Origin: Adhaeribacter swui
GTDB taxonomy: Bacteria; Bacteroidota; Bacteroidia; Cytophagales; Hymenobacteraceae
NCBI RefSeq assembly: GCF_014217805.1
Contig: NZ_CP055156.1
Location: 3,416,585-3,480,584, forward strand
Length of the DNA stretch: 64,000 nt
Direction: 5' to 3'
In this document: in pieces, positions 1 through 8,468 of the stretch
Numbering within the stretch: the stretch's first letter is position 1
Layout of the letters: each line of letters opens with the position of its first letter
Notes under the pieces: generated by a model
What the model was told of the DNA's origin: nothing
The model's input: the letters and a program-made list of their open reading frames with translations, nothing else
Databases searched by the model: none
Program-made: the position numbers and the translations under genes

Positions 1-508
1 GAGCCAAGGTAATTTTCTGCATTACCAACGGATCCTGATTAAGGACACCAGGCCAGTTCATCATTTCGGCGAGGTATTTAACTTCTGGTCGCAGAAATAA
101 ATCTTCAATATCTTCGGGTGTTACTTCGGCTCCGGCCGTTTCAAAGGGCGTAGCGGGTACGCAGGAAGGCGCCCCAAAATAAAATTTAAACGGTACTTTC
201 TGCCCGTTTTCAATCATGTATTCTACGCCTGGCAAACCCAAAACATTCGCAATTTCGTGGGGGTCCGATACGGTGGCTACGGTGCCGTGCGGCACCGCTA
301 AGCGGGCAAACTCACTGGGTACCAGCATGGAGCTTTCGATGTGCACGTGGGCATCAATAAAACCCGGCACCAGGTATTGCTGACTTTCGACTGGTTCCCG
401 GATAATATGCGCGATTTTACCATTGATTACCACAATAGAGCCGCTGAAAATTTGTTTATGAATAACGTCTACAATCTGGCCGCTGACTTTAAATTCCCGG
501 TATGACAT
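1..508 (-). CDS. ade: adenine deaminase, 5' part (truncated by window edge)
   Basis: Reading the minus strand from an ATG at 506-508 gives 169 open codons with no stop before the edge, so only the N-terminal part is present. The metal-binding motif [10 protein letters not shown] lies near residue 54, followed by a [17 protein letters not shown] stretch; this combination is characteristic of the bacterial Ade family of the amidohydrolase superfamily. Ade converts adenine to hypoxanthine plus ammonia in cytosolic purine salvage. Full-length members are about 540-590 residues, so roughly two thirds, including the remaining metal ligands, lies outside. It is transcribed divergently from the small lipoprotein/cmk unit. 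The family call is firm; activity cannot be judged from this part. Confidence 0.9.
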   Translation of the reverse strand, partial: MSYREFKVSGQIVDVIHKQIFSGSIVVINGKIAHIIREPVESQQYLVPGFIDAHVHIESSMLVPSEFARLAVPHGTVATVSDPHEIANVLGLPGVEYMIENGQKVPFKFYFGAPSCVPATPFETAGAEVTPEDIEDLFLRPEVKYLAEMMNWPGVLNQDPLVMQKITLA

Positions 509-565
509 AGTTAAGCTGGTTCCGATAAATTTACGTATACTACGAATCGTAAGTACAATTAACGT

Positions 566-573
566 TATATTTG
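566..573 (+). promoter_or_regulatory. candidate -7 box TATATTTG
   Basis: TATATTTG fits the Bacteroidota -7 consensus TAnnTTTG and lies 18 bases before the start of the small lipoprotein gene. No good TTTG -33 box is seen 19-20 bases upstream. An odd palindrome TACGAATCGTA (541-551) sits between the divergent ade and lipoprotein/cmk starts and could be a shared operator. Confidence 0.4.
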
Positions 574-590
574 CACGAAATTTTGCAGCT

Positions 591-749
591 TTGAGAAAGA
601 TAATTTTAAGTTTCGCGATTGTTGGTTGCTTACTGGCTGGTACCCAAACGGCTTGTACGCGCCAGACCCCTCAGCAGAAAAAAACCAAAGCCTTTAAACG
701 CAGCCATAAGCCTGGTAAATCGCTTCCTTGTCCGAAGAAAGATTGTTAG
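591..749 (+). CDS. small lipoprotein-like peptide, 52 aa
   Basis: A TTG-started frame of 52 residues is absent from typical length-filtered gene calls. It begins with two basic residues, a hydrophobic segment (about residues 4-16) and a cysteine at about residue 22 preceded by GTQTA, which resembles but does not perfectly match a lipobox. The rest is short, very lysine-rich and ends PCPKKDC. A TAnnTTTG box lies just upstream and cmk starts 18 bases downstream, so it probably shares a transcript with cmk. Similar tiny basic lipoproteins are common in Cytophagales but have no known function. Coding status is supported by position, signal-like N-terminus and promoter only. Confidence 0.5.
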   Translation: MRKIILSFAIVGCLLAGTQTACTRQTPQQKKTKAFKRSHKPGKSLPCPKKDC

Positions 750-767
750 GCACACAACCAGGTCTTT

Positions 768-1475
768 ATGAAAAAAATTGTAATTGCCATTGATGGGCAT
801 TCTTCCTGCGGAAAAAGTACCACGGCCAAATTAGTAGCCAAAGAAATGGGCTACGCTTACATTGATACAGGCGCTATGTACCGGGCCGTAACCTTGTATT
901 TCCTGGAAAACTACGTTGATTTTACCAACCCCAAGAAAATTCAGCAGGCTCTCGATAACATACATATTACGTTTGAACGCAACGCGAAAACCCAGCGCAA
1001 CGAAGCTTTTTTAAACGGCTTAAACGTGGAAGACGAAATCCGGAAAATGTACATTTCGGATAAGGTAAGTGAAGTAAGCGTGATTCCGGAAGTGCGTCAT
1101 GCTTTGGTGCACCAGCAGCAAAAAATGGGCAAGCGCCGCGGCGTAGTTATGGATGGTCGCGACATAGGTACGGCCGTGTTTCCGGATGCCGAGGTGAAAA
1201 TTTTTATGACCGCCGACGTGGAAACCCGCGCCAAACGCCGCCAGCAAGAGTTACTGGAGAAAAACGAAATGGTACCGCTGGACGCCATCGTGGAAAATTT
1301 AAAAAAACGCGATTTGATCGATTCTACCCGCAAGGAAAGTCCGTTAATACAAGCGCCCGATGCGGCCTTGCTCGATACCTCGTACATTACCATTGACGAA
1401 CAGGTAGATTTTGTGCTGCGCAAAGTAGCTGAGAAACTGTGCAGCGAAGAGTTTTTGCTTTCAAAAGATAAGTAG
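768..1475 (+). CDS. cmk: cytidylate kinase
   Basis: This 235-residue protein has the P-loop GHSSCGKST at residues 10-18, the DTGAMYRAV motif that follows it, MDGRDIGTAVFPDA in the middle, and the RDLIDSTRKESPL lid-region motif near the C-terminus, all standard for bacterial CMP/dCMP kinase. It transfers phosphate from ATP to CMP or dCMP in the cytosol, feeding CTP and dCTP synthesis. Its length matches the family. The ATG at 768 is preceded by the small lipoprotein ORF, and ispH follows after about 200 bases; cmk next to ispH is a frequent Bacteroidota arrangement. Confidence 0.97.
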   Translation: MKKIVIAIDGHSSCGKSTTAKLVAKEMGYAYIDTGAMYRAVTLYFLENYVDFTNPKKIQQALDNIHITFERNAKTQRNEAFLNGLNVEDEIRKMYISDKVSEVSVIPEVRHALVHQQQKMGKRRGVVMDGRDIGTAVFPDAEVKIFMTADVETRAKRRQQELLEKNEMVPLDAIVENLKKRDLIDSTRKESPLIQAPDAALLDTSYITIDEQVDFVLRKVAEKLCSEEFLLSKDK

Positions 1476-1519
1476 CTACTGAAGAAGTCAACCTTTATTT
1501 TGGTGAGATTAAAAAATTG

Positions 1520-1540
1520 AATTTTTAAAAATTTAAAATT
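1520..1540. repeat. A/T-only TTTAAA-type intergenic motif (example)
   Basis: A run built only of A and T with the self-complementary core TTTTTAAAAATTTAAAA lies between cmk and ispH. Related runs occur in many gaps, for example 5212-5229, 10051-10072, 13871-13891, 15907-15929, 16336-16370, 26132-26150, 37836-37854, 47913-47930, 54316-54330 and 56525-56545. Shorter forms also occur inside genes, so this may be a genome-wide oligonucleotide bias as much as a discrete element. Confidence 0.6.
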
Positions 1541-1674
1541 CTAGCTCATCTCACAGTTAACATTGCAAGATTGCACGATTAAATATTGGAATTAAAATGG
1601 ATTAATTGTTGTATGCTGAAGAACGCAACTTACAATACGCAAATTTGGCAGAACAACTATTTAACGAAAGCACA

Positions 1675-2547
1675 ATGACTATAGCCATCGACAAAAATTC
1701 AGGATATTGTTTTGGAGTAGAATTCGCTATTCAAATGGCCGAAGACGAAATGGAAGAATCCGCTGAATTGTATTGTTTGGGCGATATCGTGCATAACAGC
1801 ATGGAAGTGCAGCGGCTTTACGCCAAAGGTTTGCGCATTATTGATCGGGAACAATTAAAAGAACTGCAAGACAGCAAAGTTTTAATCCGGGCCCACGGCG
1901 AACCACCCGAAACCTATAAAATTGCTTTAGAAAACAACCTGGAATTAATAGATGCTTCTTGCCCGGTAGTTTTAAAATTGCAAAACCGGGTGAAACACGC
2001 TTTTGATAGTACCAAAAGCAACAACGGCCAAATTGTAATTTACGGCCAGCAGGGCCACGCCGAGGTTATAGGTATTGCCGGCCAAACGCAAAACGAAGCT
2101 ATTGTGGTAACTTCCGAAGCCGATTTAGTAAAAATTGATTTTACCCGGCCGGTAACTTTGTTTAGCCAAACTACCAAAAGTACCAAAGGATTTTACCACA
2201 TTAAAGCCAGCATCGAACAGCAAATTGCGCAAGCCGGTGGCAGCCTCGAAAACTTTGACGCCAACGATAGCATTTGCCGGCAGGTTTCTAACCGGGAACC
2301 GCAACTCACCAAATTCGCTGCCGAGCACGACGTTATTATTTTTGTGAGCGGCAAAAAAAGCTCTAATGGTAAAGCGCTGTACGCGGTTTGCCAGGCCAAT
2401 AACCCACGTAGTTATTTTGTGGAGAATGCTGATGAACTGGAGGTAAGTTGGTTTGATGGCGTAAACTCGGTGGGTATTTGCGGCGCTACTTCTACGCCCA
2501 TGTGGCTGATGCAGCAGGTAGCCGATGCCATTAAAAATTTAACGTAA
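1675..2547 (+). CDS. ispH: 4-hydroxy-3-methylbut-2-enyl diphosphate reductase
   Basis: From the ATG at 1675 the protein is 290 residues, the usual IspH length. The frame is open back to a TTG at 1606, but the extra 23 residues have no family counterpart and the ATG has a purine-rich leader. The three cysteines expected to bind the iron-sulfur cluster are in GYCFGVEFA (Cys12), DASCPVV and DSICRQVSNREPQ, and the AHGEPP motif is present. IspH makes IPP and DMAPP from HMBPP, the last step of the non-mevalonate isoprenoid pathway, in the cytosol. The gene follows cmk in the same direction. Confidence 0.95.
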   Translation: MTIAIDKNSGYCFGVEFAIQMAEDEMEESAELYCLGDIVHNSMEVQRLYAKGLRIIDREQLKELQDSKVLIRAHGEPPETYKIALENNLELIDASCPVVLKLQNRVKHAFDSTKSNNGQIVIYGQQGHAEVIGIAGQTQNEAIVVTSEADLVKIDFTRPVTLFSQTTKSTKGFYHIKASIEQQIAQAGGSLENFDANDSICRQVSNREPQLTKFAAEHDVIIFVSGKKSSNGKALYAVCQANNPRSYFVENADELEVSWFDGVNSVGICGATSTPMWLMQQVADAIKNLT

Positions 2548-2633
2548 ACCTGGCCGCATTTTAGTAGAGTTGGTTGGCTGGTACGTTTATTGGTAACTTC
2601 CTGCTTACTTAACTTACCTGATCTGTTTGCTCC

Positions 2634-3176
2634 ATGAAACGCTTATTACGTTATTTCCTGAATGGGTTTTTACTTCTGGCGCCCATTAGCATTACTATTT
2701 ACATTATCCTGGCATTTATTTATTGGCTGGATCATTTTTTTGATTTAGGTGTGCCGGGTTTGGGTATTCTGGTAATGGTGGTGCTGGTAACCCTGGTGGG
2801 TTTTATTGGCTCTTCTTTTTTAGTGCGGCCTTTTTTGGTGGTTTCTGAGCGCTTGCTTACCCGGGTTCCCCTCGTCAATATTATTTATACTTCCATCAAA
2901 GATTTGTTTAACGCTTTTGTGGGCGATAATCAAAAGTTTAACAAACCGGTGCTGGTGAAAATGACCCACCTTCCCGAAACTTTCCGGATGGGTTTTGTAA
3001 CCCACGATAACTTGGCCAACATTAATCACGAAGATAAAGTAGCTGTTTACTTCCCGGACTCGTATAATTTTTCGGGCGAATTGTGGTTCGTGCACCGCGA
3101 CAATCTGACTTACTTAGATCTACCGAGTTCGGAGGTTATGAAGTTTATTGTTTCCGGAGGGGTAGCCAAATTGTAG
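2634..3176 (+). CDS. DUF502 family membrane protein
   Basis: The 180-residue protein has two hydrophobic segments (about residues 8-32 and 41-68) followed by a soluble domain with the RVPLVNIIYTSIKDL stretch typical of DUF502. The family is widespread in bacteria and some plants; its function is not established. The N-terminal KR before the first segment suggests an inner-membrane protein. It follows ispH by 86 bases and precedes an alpha/beta hydrolase. The family call is strong; nothing in the context fixes a role. Confidence 0.85.
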   Translation: MKRLLRYFLNGFLLLAPISITIYIILAFIYWLDHFFDLGVPGLGILVMVVLVTLVGFIGSSFLVRPFLVVSERLLTRVPLVNIIYTSIKDLFNAFVGDNQKFNKPVLVKMTHLPETFRMGFVTHDNLANINHEDKVAVYFPDSYNFSGELWFVHRDNLTYLDLPSSEVMKFIVSGGVAKL

Positions 3177-3180
3177 TTTA

Positions 3181-3252
3181 GTCGATGGTCCATAGTCCAC
3201 GGACCAAAGACTACGGACAACTCATAACTCATAACTTTTAACTCATAACTCT
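3181..3252. repeat. dispersed low-complexity repeat (TAGTCCA / ACTCATAAC type)
   Basis: The segment consists of tandem degenerate words such as GGTCCATAGTCCACGGACC followed by iterated ACTCATAACTCATAAC. Related sequence occurs at 35299-35385, and a weaker TAGACGCTAGACATTAGAT version at 61971-61990. All three lie between genes. Confidence 0.6.
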
Positions 3253-3258
3253 CACCCC

Positions 3259-4059
3259 GTGTTTGTTCAGGAAGGTCGGTCGCGTTTGCATTACAAAATA
3301 TATGGCAGGGGAGAGCAGGTAGTGCTGGCTTTTCACGGGTACGGGCAAGATCATTCGCATTTTTACAACCTCGCCGGCGTTTTGCCGCACGTTAAAATTA
3401 TAGCTTTTGATTTGTTTTTTCATGGGCAAAGTGTGCTGCACAAAAAAGACATGTCTTTGCAAAAAGAGTTTCTGGCTAAACTCATTCAAAAATTCCTGGA
3501 CGAACATCAAATTAAGCGTTTTTCTTTGATGGCTTTTAGTATGGGTGGTAAGTTTGCCCTAACGCTGTTAGAGGCTTTTCCGGAAAAAATAAACCAGGTT
3601 TTATTGGTGGCTCCGGATGGCATTAGTACCAGCTTTTGGTACAGCGTGGCTACTTATCCGGGTTGGTTGCAAGGTTTGTTTAAACGTACGGTGGTGCGGC
3701 CCGCCCGATTTTTTAAATTTATTAACTGGCTGGATAATAAACGGTTAATAGATCCGGGATTGATTAAGTTTGCGGCCTGGCAAATGAACAGTACTCAAAA
3801 ACGCCTGCGGGTGTACAAAAGTTGGGTCGGTTTCCGGACGCTCACCTTTGATATCCGCAAAATTGTAAACCTCCTGAACAATCAAAATATTAAGTTTACC
3901 TTATTTCTGGGCGAGTACGATCAGGTTATTTCGGGCAAACGATTACAGGTTTTTGCCCGCGCCGTTAAAAACTGCGAGTTAATTATTTTAAAAACCGGCC
4001 ATACGTTTCTGCTGCACGAAGTAGCTACCTACCTGCGCCGCCATCCGGGTGTTTTTTAA
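3259..4059 (+). CDS. alpha/beta-fold hydrolase
   Basis: The protein has 266 residues from a GTG start. It shows the oxyanion-hole motif HGYG (residues 26-29), a nucleophile elbow FSMGG with Ser94, a late acidic residue in LGEYDQV and a catalytic-type histidine in TGHTFLLHE, the canonical order of the alpha/beta hydrolase fold. No signal peptide is seen, so it should be cytosolic. The substrate cannot be predicted. It is the last gene of the plus-strand run starting with cmk, and the dispersed repeat directly abuts its start, which may have displaced its native leader. It converges on the DUF4184 gene. Confidence 0.85.
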   Translation: MFVQEGRSRLHYKIYGRGEQVVLAFHGYGQDHSHFYNLAGVLPHVKIIAFDLFFHGQSVLHKKDMSLQKEFLAKLIQKFLDEHQIKRFSLMAFSMGGKFALTLLEAFPEKINQVLLVAPDGISTSFWYSVATYPGWLQGLFKRTVVRPARFFKFINWLDNKRLIDPGLIKFAAWQMNSTQKRLRVYKSWVGFRTLTFDIRKIVNLLNNQNIKFTLFLGEYDQVISGKRLQVFARAVKNCELIILKTGHTFLLHEVATYLRRHPGVF

Positions 4060-4085
4060 TAAAATCCTTTCGTAAGATTCTAAAG

Positions 4086-4817
4086 CTATTTATTAGAAGT
4101 TTGATTGGAAACTAACGAGGCTAGAATTATACTGAGCATGGCGGCCGAAATGAAGGTTACCACCACGTTCCCGTACTGATTTAATTCTAAGCCCATGATA
4201 AATTGTAGGCTAACCAGCAAAACCGTAAAAGCTACTACTACCAGCCAATATATTAGAAAATTCTTGTTTTTGGATACTTTTTCAGCAGAAAGATTGCTAA
4301 TAACGGCCAGAATAAGCAACAGACCCAATAACGAACTTCCGTGTTGTAAAAGCTTATAAACTGGTATATTACTTTTATTTATAGATACTGCCTGCGATAA
4401 AATTTTAAAATTTTCTACAAAAAAGCCATGGTGGTGGGTAAAGCTATCCCATAAAATATGACTAGCCGTTCCTATTAAAATAGAAAAAAGCACTACGCCG
4501 TAGCGCTTTTGGAAATAGTTAAGCCAATCCAAATTTTTAAATTTTAGCAAGCGTGCTTTAAAATAGCCGGGTAAATTTTCTAACATAGCTTTTTTAATAA
4601 TCACGTGATACGCTAAACTCAAAGCCAAAGCTACCGGCAGATTAAACCAGAAAATGCCTGGCAACGTGTGGCTGTACACACTTAATACTTGCGCCCGGAA
4701 AAAATATTCGAAATCGGGTGCTAAGCTTCCGGCTACTAATCCGGTTAACGATACGCGATATTTAGGTAAATAAGCACCAGCCAGTACAATAGCCGGATGA
4801 GCAAACGTAAAAGGCAT
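4086..4817 (-). CDS. DUF4184 family membrane protein
   Basis: The 243-residue protein begins MPFTFAHPAIVLAGA and continues with GLVAGSLAPDFEYFF, the histidine and aspartate pattern that defines DUF4184. HILWDSFTHHHG in the middle adds a cluster of histidines. Four or more hydrophobic helices occupy the second half. The pattern resembles membrane-bound metal-dependent hydrolases (YdjM-like), but no activity is established. It is convergent with the alpha/beta hydrolase across 26 bases and appears monocistronic. Confidence 0.85.
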   Translation of the reverse strand: MPFTFAHPAIVLAGAYLPKYRVSLTGLVAGSLAPDFEYFFRAQVLSVYSHTLPGIFWFNLPVALALSLAYHVIIKKAMLENLPGYFKARLLKFKNLDWLNYFQKRYGVVLFSILIGTASHILWDSFTHHHGFFVENFKILSQAVSINKSNIPVYKLLQHGSSLLGLLLILAVISNLSAEKVSKNKNFLIYWLVVVAFTVLLVSLQFIMGLELNQYGNVVVTFISAAMLSIILASLVSNQTSNK

Positions 4818-4889
4818 TCTGGTTTGTTTTGTTAGCAGTTTTATAACGTTTTGTTGTTCTAAAATTGCGTCTAAATGCCCGCTAAATGC

Positions 4890-5216
4890 TGATTAAAATT
4901 TGGACTCTAATTTTGGTAGTTGTATTGGTCAGTGCAAAGAAATTCTGGACTGCAACAATCCCTAATACCTGTAGTCAGGTAACTACTCGCAACTTACCCC
5001 AGTTTGGCTATTGAGGGCCTTCTGGATTCCGCGAATCTTTGGTTCCGGTGTGGCGCTAAGCCACATTCCGAGGTACGAGAAAAGGAAAAAGTAGCCCGCC
5101 CGAGTGCCCTGACGAGGCCCGCCGGCCATGAGGCAAACTCAGCTGGTTCAATTACAATAACACCTGAGTCTAGAGATGGGAACCGGCTTCAAATAAGTAC
5201 CAAGACAAACTAAATT
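4890..5216. other. non-coding, fold-prone element of unknown origin
   Basis: This stretch is visibly richer in G and C than the flanking spacers. Potential pairings nest inside each other: GGTTCC (5041-5046) with GGAACC (5179-5184) encloses TGTGGC/GCCACA (5049-5054 with 5060-5065) and ACTCAG/CTGAGT (5137-5142 with 5164-5169). A further short stem GTAGT/ACTAC is near 4972. A 69-codon frame crosses it but has no recognisable protein character. A structured RNA or the decayed remnant of a ribozyme-type mobile element (for example part of a group II intron) are possibilities; I could not identify a domain V or exon-binding sites. Confidence 0.35.
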
Positions 5217-5386
5217 TTTAAAAATTTACATTTTAGCAGCTTGTTAAGCCAGAGACTTTACCTTATCGGTAGGCACAAGTTGGAAACCTTACACCATTGT
5301 GAAATTAGTCAGAAAGTAATTTTAAAAATCAACTATTTACTCAGCCTTCCTAGCTGATAACTTTTATCTGAACTATTGGTGTTCAT

Positions 5387-5902
5387 TTATTTACTGGCCT
5401 GCCATTCCATGCGTTGAAATAAAAAATACCGGCCATTGATTTTTAAAGCTTCAAAGCGTAAAGCTAAGGGTTGGTTGTCGCGGGTGGTAAGGGTAGCCGT
5501 TACGGGAATTAAAGCTTTATTTTTTGAACTAGCATTTCCTGCCCGTACATCGCCTAAGGTAAGTTCGGCTAAATTTAACGTTTTGTCAACCCCGGCTTGA
5601 ATAACGGCGTCAAAAGATTCGCGCAAACTGGCAGTTACATCATCGGCGGTTAAATCCTGCAGTACGGCTTGCATATCTTCCGATGATTTTTTCTGCAGAC
5701 TACTCAGTTCCGTATCGGTGGGTACATATAAAGGCAATTGCTCAAAGTCGTTGTTTTGCAGTGCAGCGAAAACCACGTTGGCCAGTTCACTTACCGTGGC
5801 GGTGCCACGAGCGGCGGCCTGCTGCACCGGTAAAGAAACTGAATGAGAAATAACGGGTAGTGTTGGAAGGAATAAGGCAACTATAAAAAATAATTTTTTC
5901 AT
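5387..5902 (-). CDS. secreted hypothetical protein, 171 aa
   Basis: The protein starts MKKLFFIVALFLPTLP, a classical Sec signal peptide with cleavage expected around residues 19-25. The mature part is about 145 residues: a helical N-terminal half with a repeated Leu/Asp pattern, then a short beta-rich end. Two halves are suggested by the conserved-looking stretches AALQNNDFEQLPLYVPT and NGRYFLFQRMEWQ. The layout recalls NTF2-like or DUF4878-like secreted proteins but no motif settles it. It stands alone, convergent with nothing, and divergent from the RimK trio. Confidence 0.7.
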   Translation of the reverse strand: MKKLFFIVALFLPTLPVISHSVSLPVQQAAARGTATVSELANVVFAALQNNDFEQLPLYVPTDTELSSLQKKSSEDMQAVLQDLTADDVTASLRESFDAVIQAGVDKTLNLAELTLGDVRAGNASSKNKALIPVTATLTTRDNQPLALRFEALKINGRYFLFQRMEWQASK

Positions 5903-6095
5903 AAGGCTCTGTTAATAGCGTTCTCAGTACCAGTATATACGGCTAAGTCCCGGCGGCATGTTAATAATCCGCATAAATATTTATACGAGAAAAAGGCCGT
6001 TCTATTTACTTTTACCGTAATATGAGCAAGAATTTAAAACGATAGGAGTAATTACATCAGAGCCAAGCGCCATTAACTGTTTAACCTAAAGGAAT

Positions 6096-6569
6096 ATGCC
6101 CGTTAAAAAGGAGAAAAGAACAATTGGCCGACGCGAATTAATTGATTTTCCGGCGCTGGAGCTTTACGGAATAGAAGCTAAAATAGATACCGGGGCTTTT
6201 ACCTCCGCCATTCATTGCACCGCCATTCACGAAATAACGTTGCCCGATGGCAGTACAATTATCCGTTTTAGTTTATTAGATCCCGGGCATCCGCAGTATC
6301 ACCATAAAATTTTTGAATTTAAACAGTTTACCCAACGCGATATTAAAAGCTCCTTTGGCGAAGTACAGGAACGTTACATCATCCGGACGAAATTTCAATT
6401 GTTCGATAAAGTTATAGAAACCGAATTTTCGCTTTCGGACCGTAGCGACATGAAATATCCGGTTTTAATTGGCCGGTCGGCTATCCGGAAAGAATTTGTG
6501 GTGGATGTAGCGCACAAAAACCTATCGGCCAAAGCAAAATTTAAAAAGCAGAACAAAAAAAATATATGA
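6096..6569 (+). CDS. retropepsin-like RimB / putative ATP-dependent zinc protease family protein
   Basis: The 157-residue protein contains [12 protein letters not shown] followed by [12 protein letters not shown], with Asp31 in a DTGA motif like that of retropepsin-type aspartic proteases; this is the RimB/putative zinc protease family (PF05618). Members are encoded beside RimK and, in Pseudomonas, RimB cleaves poly-glutamate tails added by RimK. The stop overlaps the start of rimK by four bases, indicating translational coupling. The C-terminus is very lysine-rich. Family assignment is strong; that this copy trims glutamate tails of S6 is inference from context. Confidence 0.85.
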   Translation: MPVKKEKRTIGRRELIDFPALELYGIEAKIDTGAFTSAIHCTAIHEITLPDGSTIIRFSLLDPGHPQYHHKIFEFKQFTQRDIKSSFGEVQERYIIRTKFQLFDKVIETEFSLSDRSDMKYPVLIGRSAIRKEFVVDVAHKNLSAKAKFKKQNKKNI

Positions 6570-7480
6570 AAATAGCCATTCTATCGCGGAACGCAAAACT
6601 TTACTCTACCCGACGGTTAGTAGAAGCAGCGCAGCAGCGAGGGCACGAAGTAGTAGTATTGGATCATTTAAAATGTGATTTGGTAATTGAAGCCGGCCAA
6701 CCGGCCATTATATATAAAGGTGTAAAACTAACCGATATCGACGCCATTATTCCCCGGATCGGGGCTTCGGTTACTTTTTACGGCACGGCCGCGGTTCGGC
6801 AGTTCGAGATGATGAAGGTAAAAAGCGCCGTAAACTCCCAGGCCATTGTGCGGTCGCGGGATAAGTTGCGGTGTATGCAGATTTTATCGCGGGCGGGTTT
6901 AGGAATGCCCAAAACAGCTTTCACCAATTACTCGAAAGATGTAACGCAATTGATTGCCCAGGTAGGCGGTGCGCCTTTAGTAATTAAATTGTTGGAGGGT
7001 ACGCAAGGTTTAGGTGTGGTACTGGCCGAAACCGATAAAGCCGCCGAATCGGTAATTGAAGCTTTTCATAATTTAAAAGCCCGTATTATCGTGCAGGAAT
7101 TTATCTCGGAATCCAAAGGGGCCGATATCCGGGCATTTGTGGTTAACGGCGAAGTAGTAGGGGCCATGTTGCGGCAAGGCAAAGAAGGCGAATTCCGGTC
7201 GAACCTGCACCGGGGCGGCACCGGTCGCTTAATTAAACTGAGCCGCGCCGAGAAAACTGCGGCCCTGCTCGCGGCCAAAACCCTAGATTTAGCCATTGCG
7301 GGGGTAGATATGCTACAATCCAAAAGAGGGCCGCTTATTCTGGAAGTGAACTCTTCGCCGGGTTTAGAAGGAATTGAAAAAGCTACCAAAACCGATATCG
7401 CCCAAAAAATTATTGAGTATACCGAAAGTTTAGTCGAAAAGAAAAAAGAAAAGCGGGCCCCAAAAATTAGCAAAGAATAA
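6566..7480 (+). CDS. rimK: RimK-type ATP-grasp ligase (S6--L-glutamate ligase family)
   Basis: At 304 residues it matches E. coli RimK (300). It begins [18 protein letters not shown], has an IPRIGAS motif, the ATP-grasp glycine loop [10 protein letters not shown] and the metal-binding [12 protein letters not shown] near the C-terminus. RimK adds glutamates to the C-terminus of ribosomal protein S6 and can make poly-glutamate. The gene overlaps the upstream retropepsin-like gene (ATGA) and its stop overlaps the next start by one base (TAATG), so the three are one operon. The C-terminal tail after residue 290 is lysine-rich and not part of the core fold. The substrate in this organism is not shown by sequence. 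Confidence 0.92.
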   Translation: MKIAILSRNAKLYSTRRLVEAAQQRGHEVVVLDHLKCDLVIEAGQPAIIYKGVKLTDIDAIIPRIGASVTFYGTAAVRQFEMMKVKSAVNSQAIVRSRDKLRCMQILSRAGLGMPKTAFTNYSKDVTQLIAQVGGAPLVIKLLEGTQGLGVVLAETDKAAESVIEAFHNLKARIIVQEFISESKGADIRAFVVNGEVVGAMLRQGKEGEFRSNLHRGGTGRLIKLSRAEKTAALLAAKTLDLAIAGVDMLQSKRGPLILEVNSSPGLEGIEKATKTDIAQKIIEYTESLVEKKKEKRAPKISKE

Positions 7481-8442
7481 TGCCCAAACAAATTTGTATT
7501 AACGGCCAAGTGATTGCGCCCGGCGAAAACGTACAGACTCGCTTGCTGGTATCGAGTTTACCCAGCGGTACGGTAATTGATATTCCGGTGTACGTGTACC
7601 GGGCTATAGAAGACGGGCCCGTGTTGCTGTTAATGGCGGGTATGCACGGCGACGAGGTAAACGGCATAGAAACGATCCGGCGGATGATCCGGGGCAAAAT
7701 GCTGTACCCGCAGCGCGGAACTATAATTGCCATCCCAATTTTAAATATCTACGGATTTTTAAATTTTTCGCGTGAAGTGCCCGATGGCAAAGATGTAAAC
7801 CGTAGTTTCCCGGGGAGTAAATCTGGTTCTTTGGCTAGTCGCGTAGCTCACCGTTTTACTCAGGAAATTTTACCGTATATTGATTACGGCATTGATTTCC
7901 ATACGGGTGGCGCCAGCCGCACCAATTACCCGCAAATCCGCTGTTTAATGGAGTACTCCGAGAATGAACGATTAGCACAAGCTTTCGGGGCACCTTTTAT
8001 TTTAAACGCTAAACTCCGGGCCAAATCGCTGCGCAACGAAGCTTTTAAGCAAGGTAAATACATTATCGTGTACGAGTCGGGCGAGTCGTTGCGCTTAGAT
8101 GAAATCGGGATCAGAATTGCTATTAAAGGTAGCTTGCAGGTAATGCAGGAACTGCAAATGAAGGAAGATCACTTGGCAAGGCTGCCGGTAAAACCTATTA
8201 TTTGCGAAAAATCGAATTGGATCCGGGCTAAAGTTTCGGGTATTTTCCGGACGAAAGTTGCCATTGGGCAATTCATTAATAAAGAAGAAGTGTATGGAAG
8301 CCTGGCCGACCCGTACGGTGACATGCAAATTTCTTTAAAAAGCCCGTATACGGGTTATATTATCGGCCTCAATAACATGACCGTAGTAAACCAAGGCGAT
8401 GCTTTGTTGCACATTGGTATACCGGCTACTCCCGCGTCATAA
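7480..8442 (+). CDS. succinylglutamate desuccinylase/aspartoacylase family (M14-like) protein
   Basis: The 320-residue protein has a zinc site of the AstE/AspA type: GMHGDEVNG gives His56 and Glu59, and DFHTGG gives His141. DVNRSFPG supplies the substrate-binding arginine region, and Glu199 in VYESGES is in the position of the catalytic glutamate. A C-terminal beta-rich domain (about residues 250-315) with GYIIGLNNM resembles the accessory domain of this family. Cytosolic. It starts inside the stop codon of rimK, and the same trio recurs in other bacteria, so a role in removing or processing glutamyl groups linked to RimK is likely but unproven. Confidence 0.85.
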   Translation: MPKQICINGQVIAPGENVQTRLLVSSLPSGTVIDIPVYVYRAIEDGPVLLLMAGMHGDEVNGIETIRRMIRGKMLYPQRGTIIAIPILNIYGFLNFSREVPDGKDVNRSFPGSKSGSLASRVAHRFTQEILPYIDYGIDFHTGGASRTNYPQIRCLMEYSENERLAQAFGAPFILNAKLRAKSLRNEAFKQGKYIIVYESGESLRLDEIGIRIAIKGSLQVMQELQMKEDHLARLPVKPIICEKSNWIRAKVSGIFRTKVAIGQFINKEEVYGSLADPYGDMQISLKSPYTGYIIGLNNMTVVNQGDALLHIGIPATPAS

Positions 8443-8468
8443 CTTATATTTTATCTACTTACTACCGG

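Noticed and set aside
5004-5213. 69-codon plus-strand frame across the structured element
   Set aside because: Composition (many Arg, Ser, Ala, Gly) follows the base shift, and the region has nested RNA-like pairings that explain it better than a protein.
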